The notes under the pieces are model-generated. The model was given only the letters and a program-made list of their open reading frames with translations. It was not told the DNA's origin and made no database searches. DNA of 64,000 bases from Mesostigma viride (taxonomy: Eukaryota > Streptophyta > Mesostigmatophyceae > Mesostigmatales > Mesostigmataceae). Of this stretch, positions 42,427-55,697 are shown in pieces. The stretch lies in NCBI GenBank assembly GCA_009746045.1, contig RPFO01000104.1, forward strand, positions 4,720,477 to 4,784,476, in the 5' to 3' direction. The position numbers were made by a program, and so were the translations under genes. Every line of letters starts with the position of its first letter. Positions within the stretch are counted from its first letter, which is position 1.

Positions 42427-43576
42427 GGATTTTTCCTACTTGGTAAATTAACAACAACGATTACTAGTGCCGAAAGTCGAAACACATTAGTCAATGCAGT
42501 ATGGCTGGCGAGTGACTTAATACTGAGGCGCCAGGCCGCCACTCGCCAGCTGTTATATGAGCCAGCTGTCGTGAAAATGCAGTTAATGAAATGCACACAA
42601 GCTGCAGTCTGCACAGTGCACTCTCCGTGCTCTGGTCTCGGGCAGCGGGCCACTTGCCACTTGGCACTTGGCCGCCGGCCGGGCTCTACGTACTGTACAT
42701 GCACTATGCAGTCAGTCAGTCATAGTAGTACTCATAGTAGTAGTCTAGTACTAGGGAGGCTTGTGGCGGAACGCCGACCGGAAGACCGGCTGACACCGCC
42801 AATTGTGGCGTAACCTGTACTAGAGTAAACTTCAGGCACGGCCACCCTGTGGCGAAACGAAACTACGAAGTAGAACAGCACGGCCAAATTGTGGCTTCTT
42901 GGGAGCCCTGTCAAAGTGGGTGGCAACGCCACATTTTGCCAAAAAAAGTGCCACACCGCCACATTTGGCGGTGTATCGCCACTAAAAAAAACACTGGTCC
43001 TGCGCGCAGTGTTTTTTTTAGTGGCGATACACCGCCAAATGTGGCGGTGTGGCACTTTTTTTGGCAAAATGTGGCGTTGCCACCCACTTTGACAGGGCTC
43101 CCAAGAAGCCACAATTTGGCCGTGCTGTTCTACTTCGTAGTTTCGTTTCGCCACAGGGTGGCCGTGCCTGAAGTTTACTCTAGTACAGGTTACGCCACAA
43201 TTGGCGGTGTCAGCCGGTCTTCCGGTCGGCGTTCCGCCACAAGCCTCCCTAGTACTAGACTACTACTATGAGTACTACTATGACTGACTGACTGCATAGT
43301 GCATGTACAGTACGTAGAGCCCGGCCGGCGGCCAAGTGCCAAGTGGCAAGTGGCCCGCTGCCCGAGACCAGAGCACGGAGAGTGCACTGTGCAGACTGCA
43401 GCTTGTGTGCATTTCATTAACTGCATTTTCACGACAGCTGGCTCATATAACAGCTGGCGAGTGGCGGCCTGGCGCCTCAGTATTAAGTCACTCGCCAGCC
43501 ATACTGCATTGACTAATGTGTTTCGACTTTCGGCACTAGTAATCGTTGTTGTTAATTTACCAAGTAGGAAAAATCC

Positions 43577-44335
43577 ATGGCAGACGCTGGGCCGTTTAGG
43601 CCACCTGGGCCGCCGCAGGTAGTGAGGGGAGGAGAGAGAAGAAATAGTGTGTTTTATGGCACCGGGCTTGGCCGGAAGCCTTTGGCCCTCCCAGCCGGAA
43701 TGCGATGCAAACCAATCTTTCCAGGTCCGAATGGAGCCTCCATTGTCGTTGGGAAAACCAAGGCGACGGTAGAGATCGCTCCCGAGGAGGCGAAAAGGCT
43801 TAGGTCGAAGGAGACGCGGGCTGCTGCTCGGCGGGTAGAGAGTGAGGGGGCGCCCGAACATCCCGAGGTGATAGGGGCAGACGCGAACTACATCAAGGTC
43901 AGCATTAAGGTCATGGACGGGGAAGTGGGGTCCGATGTGCCTTCGAATGGATGTGATGCGCCCCTCATTTCCTTGGTGCTGCTTTCCATTTTCGTAGCGC
44001 CACCTGCCAAGAGGGATTGGAAGGGCGCGGATGCCAATAGGAAGTGGAAACCCGAATGGGGGCTGCGTTTCCCATGGTTGCGCTATGACGAAGAGAAGGA
44101 CGAAGCATACTGCGGCCCTTGCCGTGATGCCAAGGTCACCATCGGGCTGGGTAGGGGGACCAAGGTTTTCAAGATCGACACTTTCAAGACACACGTTGTG
44201 GCTGACTCTCACGTGGCCGCCATTGCGAAGGAGAAGAGCGAGTGCCTGCGGGTGTATTCAGGGGAGGAGAGGAGCACGCAGAGCCGGCAGAGGCAGACGG
44301 TCATGGGCGAGTTTGCCCCCCCCCTGGTCAGCTGA
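43577..44335 (+). CDS. hAT transposase N-terminal part, copy 2
   Basis: Identical in translation to the copy 1 N-terminal frame (252 residues) and ends at the same C9 run (44316-44324). The zinc-finger motif is intact. Confidence 0.8.
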   Translation: MADAGPFRPPGPPQVVRGGERRNSVFYGTGLGRKPLALPAGMRCKPIFPGPNGASIVVGKTKATVEIAPEEAKRLRSKETRAAARRVESEGAPEHPEVIGADANYIKVSIKVMDGEVGSDVPSNGCDAPLISLVLLSIFVAPPAKRDWKGADANRKWKPEWGLRFPWLRYDEEKDEAYCGPCRDAKVTIGLGRGTKVFKIDTFKTHVVADSHVAAIAKEKSECLRVYSGEERSTQSRQRQTVMGEFAPPLVS

Positions 44336-46179
44336 GCAAGTCCGACCGACTTAAGCTCAAGCAGTTCAAGGCGATGGCGTACACCCTGGCGAAGGGTAAG
44401 CCTATGACTGATTATGAGTCGCTGCCAACGCTCCTTTGCGAATACGAGGAGATGAGGGACGCGCTCCCCTCCCACCATTGGACTGACGGCTCAGGTTGGG
44501 AGATGGCGGAGGCGTTGGATGCCGTGTTGCTTGCTGACCTTAAGGCAAGGGTCGCCGCGGCTAGGTATGTCGCGGTCACCGTCGATGAGTCCAAGGCCAA
44601 TGATAACGTAGAATTCATGTCGGTGGAGGTGGCTTTTGTGGAGGATGGAATAAAGCAGCAGGAGTTTGTCACGCTAAAAAAGGTGACTGCGGTGGACGCC
44701 CTCTCCCTGCACAACGAGCTGTGCATAGTAATGCGAGGCATGCTCGGAATCACGGACGATCAGCTCGTGGTGAAGCTGGTTGGCTTCGGGTCAGATGGGG
44801 CATCGGTGATGATGGGGCAGCGGAAGGGTGTCGGGAAGAAGCTCTTGATGAGCAATGCACCCTTCCTCGTGCCCATGCACTGCGCGCCGCACAAGCTCAG
44901 CCTGATAGCGAACGAGCTCAAGGGGAACTCCTTGTTTGCGCGGGTGGAGTCAATCCTCAAGTCAGCACACAACTGGGTGGCGCACTCAGCCATGAAGTCA
45001 GAGCAACTGAAGATGTGGCAGGGGATGCTGGGCACGGGTGGCCGGAAGCTGCAGCGCGTGTCCGACACACGCTGGCTTAGCGTGCAGGGGTGCCTCAACA
45101 CGTTCCGCATTGAGTATCCTGCGATCGCCATGTGCTTGGCCACCTACCAACACAAGGAAGTGGAGCAAATGGCAGCAGCACAGGACTTGCTAGCCAACAT
45201 GCTGGACATTGACACCCAGCTCGGGGTGGTCGTGTTCGCGCGCATGCTGGATGCCATGAATTTCTTGGTCAAGCAGTGCCAGCAGCAGGACCTGCAGCTC
45301 GACACCCTTGCCCATGCGATCGAGGACTGCAAGACAACAATCCGTGATGAGTATGTGGAAGGGCCCAAGGTGTTCACTGGGACCCTCTGGAAGGGGTTTA
45401 TAGACTTGGATGCCGACACGTCACCCTTTCTCACCGACCGCGGCGAGGTTTTCCGCAACTGCCAGGAAATGGAACACCCGGTAACATGTCAAACGGTGCA
45501 CGAGGCCTCGGGTTCTCGGGCTCGCTACGTTTCAGTGGCAAGTGTCACGGAGGAGGAGTTCAGACTCCGCGTAATTGCTGCGCAGGAGCAGGCTACCGCT
45601 GCGGCCAAGGTGGTGCTGGACGACTTCGATATCCGATTCCCACCAAACGGTCTGCTCTCCGCGATGTCCATTTTGCAGCCAGGCTGGTGGACTGAGAAGG
45701 AGCGCGACGTGGCCGAGGTGCAGAAACAAGTTCAGGTGCTCAAGCGCAAGTTTGCTGTGGGGGTCACCATGGTGAATGGGAAGAAGGTGGGCCCACTGAT
45801 TTCCCCGTCCCTCCTGGATGACCAGCTCGACTCCTTTATGCTCATGATGAAGAGCAACAGCCAGGAGTACACGTCCGCAAGGGCGTTGTGGAAGGTTTTG
45901 TTGACCAACCCGCTCATGCACGAGTTTGTGGGGGCGTATCTGCAGCTGGCAGAGTTGATGCTGCTCCTCCCTCTTACCAGCGTGGAGAATGAGCGGAGGT
46001 TCAGCCACATGAATTTCATTAAGAGCGATATTCGCAACCGCCTTCTCGAGCGCCATCTGAACGTGGCGGTCCGCATCTTTGCATGCAGCTCTTCATACGA
46101 AGACATGCCGATCCAGGCGGCATATGCAGTGTGGTCTGCGGAGAAGGGCCGCCGCGCAACCGGCAGTGTTCTTACTTAA
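44242..46179 (+). CDS. hAT transposase catalytic part, copy 2
   Basis: Identical in translation to the copy 1 catalytic frame (645 residues), with VDES, GSDGASVM and the C-terminal ENERRFS block. Relative to the N-terminal frame it is shifted by -1 at the C9 run. Confidence 0.85.
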   Translation: MPAGVFRGGEEHAEPAEADGHGRVCPPPGQLSKSDRLKLKQFKAMAYTLAKGKPMTDYESLPTLLCEYEEMRDALPSHHWTDGSGWEMAEALDAVLLADLKARVAAARYVAVTVDESKANDNVEFMSVEVAFVEDGIKQQEFVTLKKVTAVDALSLHNELCIVMRGMLGITDDQLVVKLVGFGSDGASVMMGQRKGVGKKLLMSNAPFLVPMHCAPHKLSLIANELKGNSLFARVESILKSAHNWVAHSAMKSEQLKMWQGMLGTGGRKLQRVSDTRWLSVQGCLNTFRIEYPAIAMCLATYQHKEVEQMAAAQDLLANMLDIDTQLGVVVFARMLDAMNFLVKQCQQQDLQLDTLAHAIEDCKTTIRDEYVEGPKVFTGTLWKGFIDLDADTSPFLTDRGEVFRNCQEMEHPVTCQTVHEASGSRARYVSVASVTEEEFRLRVIAAQEQATAAAKVVLDDFDIRFPPNGLLSAMSILQPGWWTEKERDVAEVQKQVQVLKRKFAVGVTMVNGKKVGPLISPSLLDDQLDSFMLMMKSNSQEYTSARALWKVLLTNPLMHEFVGAYLQLAELMLLLPLTSVENERRFSHMNFIKSDIRNRLLERHLNVAVRIFACSSSYEDMPIQAAYAVWSAEKGRRATGSVLT

Positions 46180-47126
46180 ATACATAATTGCTTATATGAT
46201 TCCTTGCTGCTAGCTACTAAGTTTTCTTATTTTCTGTGCTTTCCGCGGAATCTCAAATTTTGGGCAGCTAGCGTTTTCAAGTTTGTTGCCCGGCCTTCTG
46301 ACGACAACGTAATTGCTTACATTGTCCCCGCCATCGGCATGTAGTCAAGTGTGCAAGCTAGTCATGGCTTCGCTTTTAGAGGGGCGTAATTATTAATGAA
46401 CTTTAAATAAAATGATGAGGCCACCAATGAGCAATTGCGAATGAGCCATAATCCTTATTATTCGTTCATGACGGAATCACGGAAACTAGGAAGCCAAACA
46501 TTACTAAGTCGGTCGTGAGAAGTAATACTGCGCCAATACAACAAATTAAGTAAGTTCAAAGCACACAGTGCTTTTTTTTGAATTTATTCTCGCGTGACGT
46601 AGTGATTTCATAAATTTAGTACGGCCGCTTACTGAAGCTTATGAGCTGACTAACTTTCAGTTGACTTTTGACTGAGTAACCTCACTTCATAGTAGACTGA
46701 AACTAATTAGGTAACTATAATGCATCCTTAGTCTCATTATTTAACGCGTTAGTAAACACTACACCTTCATAGGTTTTTATACTTTTCATTTAAGTAGGAA
46801 GACACAAGTGCAATTGAAGTATGATGAGAATGGGGCTGCCCGCCAGCAGGCCGGGCAGCCGGCGGCCCGGCGCCCGGCGCCGATGCCTGAGACGGAGACG
46901 CTCGCCCGCCTTGTGTACAGCCAGTACGGCGCCGCGCCGCGCTGACCCCACTGCCGGCAGGGTCATTTGCTGCACCAAAAAGCCAGCCCGCCACACGTGG
47001 CCGTGCCAAGCCCAATTTTAATTGGCTTAAAGCCACACATTGGCCGAGTAAACTGAAGTTTTCATAGTTCGAAACGCCACAAGTGGCCTAGCGCCACTAG
47101 TAGCGAAAACCTTAAAAAAAACACTG

Positions 47127-47134
47127 CCTGCGCG
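47127..47134. repeat. Target-site duplication of hAT copy 2 (outer)
   Basis: CCTGCGCG, matching 42999-43006. Confidence 0.9.
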
Positions 47135-48147
47135 GGCTGCGCTTCGTTCGATTAGGTAGTGGCGGTGAGTAGGTACGAGGTAGTGGCGGTGACGCGCTAA
47201 TTTGGGGAAAATGTGGCGGTACGGCCCTGTTTTTCAGCCCGTCCAAGAATTGGGCGGTGCTGGTGCTACTGTTGTTGTTGATTCGCCACGGTTGGCCGTG
47301 TCAGAGGCGCCAGCCCACAGGCTTCCCGCCAACGGTGCGGCGTGGGCAACAACAACAACAACAACAACAACAACCCGCCACAACAATGGCAGACCGGGCA
47401 TGCAGACAGAGGCAGACCAGTATGGCATGGGCAGTCTGGTCTTTCTCAGTATAAGTTGTTGCTATGACGCATGACATGAAAATGTGAAATCCCAGCTACG
47501 GGAACGGATCGAATACGGGCTGTTTGCCTTTTATACGATGCGGGTATATCCAATCTGCAGACTACGACGAAGAAAATTTTATTTGAGAAGGATTAAGTTA
47601 CGAGAAGGATATGAGAACACCATACAATTCAAGCGCGAATGAAAACCCTCGCAAGTAAGAAGATGGTGTTGAGCGTACTTGCTAGAATTGTTTTTTATTC
47701 GCGCACTTCTGTTGCTGATCCATATCCGTAATTTTCATTATCGACGACGCACGTATGTGCTTACATTATATATATTTACATTATATATTCAGACTGCATG
47801 CATGCAAATGACCTCCGGAGCAGTGGCGCGAATTAGTGGCAGAAGATGAGAAGAAAGTGTCGGCTTCGACACCCCAGATCCAGGACTTCCAGCTTCAAGG
47901 GTAATACTGTGTATCCACAACAATGCGGTTATCAAATACGTGTATACGAACAGACTTGTGCCAATGATGTCGGCCTTGATATCGAGAGCCTATGCGCCTG
48001 GAATGTATTTGCCTGCCTTCGACGAGTTAGTTGCAACTTTTGGCTCAGCCATCGGCATTCTTAATTATGCCTCGGCACTGGCGGGTATAGTAAAATTCGT
48101 CATATATTCGCCTTTGACGTTATAATAGTGCATTTCTGGCCAGAGCA
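47135..48147. other. Intergenic, possible older hAT remnant and a (CAA)n tract
   Basis: 47157-47300 carries GTAGTGGCGGTGA twice, AAATGTGGCGGTACGG and CGCCACGGTTGGCCGTG, like the subterminal motifs of the hAT copies. (CAA)n lies at about 47346-47374. The rest shows no gene. Confidence 0.4.
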
Positions 48148-48310
48148 TCTACCCACCCATCCACCCACCCACCCACCCACCCATCCACCCACCCACCCAC
48201 CCACCCACCCACCCACCCACCCACCCACCCACCCACCCACCCACCCACCCACCCACCCACCCACCCACCCACACCCACCCACCCACCCACCCACCCACCC
48301 ACCTACCTAC
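48148..48310. repeat. (CCCA)n microsatellite
   Basis: About 40 units with ATCC variants, running into CACTCACGCCCACGCC transition sequence. Confidence 0.95.
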
Positions 48311-48360
48311 CTATCATACACGCACTCACGCTCACGCCCACGCCCACGCCCACACTCACA

Positions 48361-50817
<2,457 letters not shown>

Positions 50818-51160
50818 CCCACCCTCACCACACCCTCACCATACACATGTACTCGCTACCTGGCTCAATGCCTCGCCATCGGCATCGCCTGACCCTAAAC
50901 GCGCCCGCTCAGCCGATGAAACAGGAGGGTCTTCACACCCCTCGGAACCGCGCTGTCGGCTCCAACCTTTCCAGGTCGGTGATCACGACTGGACCAACAT
51001 GTCTCCGTCCGATGCTCTGCACTGCATCTTCTACGGGGACTACGCGTGGCTTTACGACCTGTGCCTCCATCTCCACGACACCGGACGCCTCCTCTGCACC
51101 GATGGAAGCCGCTGGCACAACGTCAGCATGGTTTTCGGCTCCCCCCGCCCCCGCCTCCAG
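50818..51160 (+). pseudogene. LINE ORF1 remnant, 5' segment
   Basis: Following the hexanucleotide array, the frame reads [19 protein letters not shown] (basic, NLS-like) and [20 protein letters not shown]. The frame is cut by the transposon at 51161. With the transposon and one TSD removed it continues without a stop (RPRLQ-HAILNSLLQRSDGE) at 54812. No start codon in this frame, so the 5' end is truncated or lost into the array. Confidence 0.6.
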
Positions 51161-54100
51161 CAGTGTACAGCCATACGCAATACGCAGCCATACGGGGCCC
51201 TTGTGTATGGTGTATAATACGCCATACGGGGTATAATACGCAAACCATACGGGGACTCTTGAAAATGCTGTTTTTTGCATGGTTCAGGGGGTTCTTCAAC
51301 ATTCTGACCAATCAGGCATGTTTTTTGTGTGTTCTTGCAACACCACTTGCCTTTATTTAACACATCATCACATAATATTGCCGTTGCCGTCGCTGCATGC
51401 CTACAAATACAAGCATTGTACATCTGTTGTCCTTTCCCCTATATAAAGCGAGCTTCGTGACCGTTGGTTGCAAAATTAGGTAGAAAATCGTGGTACAAAA
51501 ATCAGCCATTAGGGGATACTCGGAGGTTGACGGAAGAATCGCAGATATCGCAGATACACTACGCGCGAAGCGAGCGAGCGCAGCGAGCACCGTACTAATT
51601 CCTATCCGGACCGCAGCGAAGCCAGTAGCCACGGGCCACGGGCAACTAGCCACGGGGAAAAAATTTCAGCAACGGAGGGACGAAAGGAATTTCAACGGGC
51701 CACAACTCGCACTAGCCAGTAGCCACCGGGCCACTAACCAGTACCGGGCCACGGGCGCCGCGCCGGGCCACGGGCACTGGGCCACTGGCACCGGGCCACG
51801 GGAATTTAGACTCTGCGCAGCCGGGCTTGAATAGGATTCTCCATTAGTTGTGGAGTCGAAAATAGTTGGGGGCTTGGCCCCCGCCGGGTCTACTTGTTAT
51901 TAACCCTTAATTTGTACTGAGTCCGTTTTCGTGGCGCCAGTTGAACTCGCGCCACTCTAACGGACTGAGTTTGTGGCAGAACCAGGCGCCGCGCCAAAAA
52001 TAATTCAACGGTCAAACCTGGGGGGATCGAAAGATCTAGACGTAAGCTATGCCTGGCACTATTCAGACCGTACTTTGGACAACTGGCCAGGGAGATATAC
52101 TCAATCAAAGTTGGGGGGGTACCATGGTCAAACGGGACCGACGTGAATGAAAATAATTGACGTCCGCGGCTATGGCGGTGCAGGCAAATGACTGGTACGA
52201 GAGCATGGCTTGGAATTTTGAACTCAAATTTTGTAGTAATTATCCTTGATTGTTAGAAAGGTTATATCTCTGGCCGTGAAGCGTCTGGACGTGCGCAAGT
52301 ATGTCTCTAGGTTCTAATCGGTGCAGCAGATCCTGTCAGCGGCCAGGCGGTGACAGTGCGTATGCCACCTGTTGTTCGGCAGCAAACGTCCATATATTTG
52401 CGCGTGGATAGACTTGTTACGTTATTCTTGACATGTTTTATTAGCGATGACGGCCAGGAAAGGTTCGAGGCTATGTCCGTGAGGTGGGAGTGATGGCTCC
52501 CGCACAGCAGGTAATCTGCGGTTTCGACCTGGTACGTATTAACATGTTAGCGTTTATACATTACAGTACCAAGTCGTCCTATCGTTTATAAACTAGTTTT
52601 AGACATGTAATCGATGGTTTTTGCTTGTCGTTTTGTTGCTTTAGTGCGTGTACGCGTTCGCTTGTGATGGTTGGGGAATACCACTATGTCACGCAGATTT
52701 TGGACCAGATTGATTGCTATTAGCTAAGGCTTCAACGAACCCAGTGAAGTAGCGTTTGGTATTGTCTCTTAACATGGTGGGCTTGATGACGGGATGCTTT
52801 TCCCTGCACAGACATAGCGACACAATTGGTTTTCTGGCCAGCTCTAGGCATTGCTTCTTGGTTTGCTGGCCCAAGTTATCCTTCTGCTTGTGCGTCCATA
52901 GTGCATGCAAGAAACATGAATGGCCAGGGCCTGCTTGCATGGAAGCACAACCAGGTGAGTTCTTTTGTTTTCTCTATCATTGCCAATCATTGGAATTGCT
53001 TTATAGTGTGTTGGATGCATTGATAATGTAGCTCCTTGTGAACCCGTTATACGCTTGGTTTTGGGCCTTGGCACAAGCTTTATACTTGTTGTATAGCATG
53101 CTGTTGTGATTTTTAAGCTGGAAATGTGTTTGGGAATCCATGTGTGGCCATCTATGATGTTTTGTGCCACGTTGGAATTGAATTCCTATACGGTAGTGCT
53201 ACCAAAACACCCCAAAATAACTGCACCCGTTATAACGGTCTGAGCTATTTTGGGCTGTATGCTAGCTAGCCTGTGCAGTTCTATGGCATGTCATGTTGTG
53301 AATGCATCTATGGCATGCCTGTGATTATCTTAAACTCCCCTCAAAGGGCCAGGGTCAGCAGATTTTGAGAAATGGTCCATATTGCATTATATATCTCTTG
53401 AACCCCATCTGCACCGTACCCCCTTGGGGGGGGGTGCTATTTATAGCAGCTGTGGGGCATAGATATGTGACCAATGACATGACCCCAAAGTTATTTGATA
53501 TAATAAAAGCATCCTTGGTTCCAAGGGTGGGCCAGAAAATGTTATTTGGCTAGATACTCTCATACTTACTAAGATGCCCGTACTCAGTCCGTTCTGGTGG
53601 TTCCAGTTGACACAATTGAAGGGTTAATAATGTCTGTAAATAGCACAAAATAACAAAGTTGTATGCACAATCAGTGCACACCTGAAAAGGATAATAACAC
53701 AAGTAGATATGCATGCACATTGACACTTGCAGTGGTATAGAGATCGCTGCCACCATTACTGTATGTTGAAGTTAAAAAAACATGCCATCACTGCATGGAA
53801 TGGCTATACTAGGACTGAAATACTGCACATGGTCAGTCGGCCAACTTGCCAAAAGTAATAAGACATTGTGCCAGAAACAGACATCTTGCCTACTCGTGGT
53901 AGGCCACCATGCAATATTGATCTACATGAAGCAAGAATCCATACGGGCTGCCAACAATGTGGCTAGCGTGCAGGATAGCATGCATGCCAGCAACCCGACC
54001 CAGCTTCCCTAAACCATTAACACATATGGTACGGTGGCTGGCTAGCAGCAGCCTGCATGGCTAAATAAGGCATTTATGTGCATCGCGAGTCACACCAAAT

Positions 54101-54803
54101 ACCTACCCCGCAGCCTGCGACGTAATGCCTCCGGCGGCCTCTTGCACTCGCTCACTCTTGCCTCCTTCGCATACGTAGCGCCCATGATATGGCGGGTGCT
54201 AGCCTTGCTCGGGTGGTAGAACCCGAGAATTTTGCATCCAAAAGTGTGCATGTCACTGAGCTAGTAGTTACCTGTCGGCTGCCCTTTCTTGTTGAGAGTC
54301 TGTTCTTTCACGATGTGTGTCCAGACAGTCTCGAATACGGCCTGCATCTCGTCGGCCCCATTATCATCGTGTTCCATAGACCCACACCATCAGTGTCGCT
54401 AGCCATGGTGCCTGGATGTCAATTGTGCTACGATTAAATGTTAGGTGCCAGATGCGCGCCCTTGTTGGCAGACAACATAACTTCGTCACCTAATTTCCTC
54501 GTCCTTCGTCTCCTAGACCCTAGTCCGACACGCAGCAATCTGCAGCAATGCACGTACAGTCGTACATGCACGGCCAGCTTGGCACCTGCATCTAGTTCCG
54601 GCTCCACGTGCCGTCCAAAATGATGCCAGAAGCTACTTCGAACGAGGTTCATACGCAAAAAATACGCAAAAAATACGCAATACGCAAAAAATACGCAAAA
54701 AATACGCAGTGCGTATATTTTTTCCCATTTCCATACGGAAATCTTGCGTATGGCGTATAATACGCGCCATACGGCGTATTATACGCCGTATGGCTGTTCA
54801 CTG
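51161..54803. mobile_element. Non-autonomous hAT element (3643 bp) with TSD GCCTCCAG
   Basis: Terminal inverted repeat CAGTG(T/A)ACAGCCATACG at both ends; the 8-bp duplication GCCTCCAG lies at 51153-51160 and 54804-54811. Subterminal arrays of CCATACGG, TATAATACGC and AAAATACGC pack both ends. No transposase frame is recognisable inside. It shares only CAGTG with the 4120-bp hAT, so it belongs to another hAT group. A GCCACGGGC-type minisatellite lies at about 51629-51800. Confidence 0.9.
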
Positions 54804-54811
54804 GCCTCCAG

Positions 54812-55697
54812 CACGCCATCCTCAACTCCCTTCTCCAGCGCTCTGACGGCGAGATCTGGGCTCCATCCATCTCCGCCCCCATCCTCCGTTCCATCCTCAC
54901 GGAAGCCTTAATTCCAGCAGCACGTGACCCCCCTTGCTGCCGACGTAGCAGCAATGGGTGGCACGCTGGCTACTGAACTTCCTCACATTTCCACCACCGC
55001 CGCTCCACCTCCACTGCCATTTCCGCCTCCACTGCCGACATCCAAGCCCAGCTCCTCGACCTCGACCAACGCCTTCAAGCCACCGCCACCGCCCTTGAGT
55101 GCTTGCATGACACCGCCGGCCTCACCGCCCAGGCGGTGAAGGACATCGCCGCCCAGCCGGCACCTGCTGGCCCGGCCGGCGATGCTCCCTCCACCTGGGC
55201 ATCACACCACCTCCACCACCTCCACCATCGCGGCACAACTCAAGCAACAAGCCCTCGACCTTCGCGAGGAGGCCGACATCACCAAGCGCAGCCACAATGT
55301 CATCGTCAAGCACTATGACCAGCCGGCAGGTGAGACCTCCACGAGCCTTCTTGAGGCATTTAAGCGCGCCATTCTTGCCCCCATGCAACTCATTGGTGAG
55401 CTGCAGATGTCGGCTGTTCGCCTCCCCCGCGCGCGGGGTAAGGCTGGCCCGGCACCTGTGCTCCTCACCATTCAGTACGTGGCGGACAAGCTGGCGTTCC
55501 CTAAATGCCGCAAGAAGCTCTCGGAGACTCGCTTCACGCTGGACGACGACTTGACCCTGGCCCAGCAACAGCGGCGACGCGAGCTATGGCCGACCTACCT
55601 TCAGCTCCGGCAGAGCGCAAGGGGGAAGCCGGTATACTGGAGGGGGGCGGTCATCCACGTTGACCACAAGCCCTGGCAGGCCCCTCCTGCCACCTAG
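54812..55697 (+). pseudogene. LINE ORF1 remnant, 3' segment (L1-ORF1-like)
   Basis: Continues the ORF1 frame after the transposon, then shifts frame at about 54930 and again before 55180. A coiled-coil-like stretch (TADIQAQLLDLDQRLQATAT) precedes it. The last frame (to 55697) shows HNVIVKHYDQPAG, VLLTIQYVADKLAFPKCRKK and RRRELWPTYLQLRQ then YWRGAVIHVD. This is the RRM-plus-C-terminal layout of L1-type ORF1 proteins that bind LINE RNA. Frameshifts make it a pseudogene. Confidence 0.65.

Larger units (their letters stand above)
38877..42996 (-). mobile_element. hAT transposon, copy 1 (4120 bp)
   Basis: Ends CAGTGTTTTTTTTA at both termini (inverted) and is flanked by 8-bp GTCCTGCG duplications, the hAT hallmark. 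Subterminal regions are rich in GTGGCG/CGCCAC motifs, as expected for transposase binding sites. The transposase is on the minus strand in two overlapping frames. The whole element is repeated in inverse orientation at 43007-47126; every long frame translates identically in the two copies, so they diverged very recently. Confidence 0.95.
43007..47126 (+). mobile_element. hAT transposon, copy 2 (4120 bp, inverted relative to copy 1)
   Basis: Same length and ends as copy 1, opposite orientation. Flanked by its own 8-bp duplication, CCTGCGCG (42999-43006 and 47127-47134), different from that of copy 1. Only the 10-bp GTCCTGCGCG lies between the two elements, containing one TSD of each, overlapping by 6 bp. 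Confidence 0.95.

Noticed and set aside
42732-43271. 140-residue frames across the hAT centre on both strands
   Set aside because: They span the two inverted ends and the 10-bp spacer, with mirrored translations; non-coding terminal sequence.
38877-47126. Palindrome as an assembly fold-back artefact
   Set aside because: The outer flanks are not mirrored, and each arm has a different exact 8-bp TSD; a fold-back would mirror flanks and lack TSDs. Raw reads should still be checked.
51490-51834. 114-residue frame inside the non-autonomous hAT as a transposase
   Set aside because: Consists of GCCACGGGC minisatellite translation and has no RNase-H or hAT motif.
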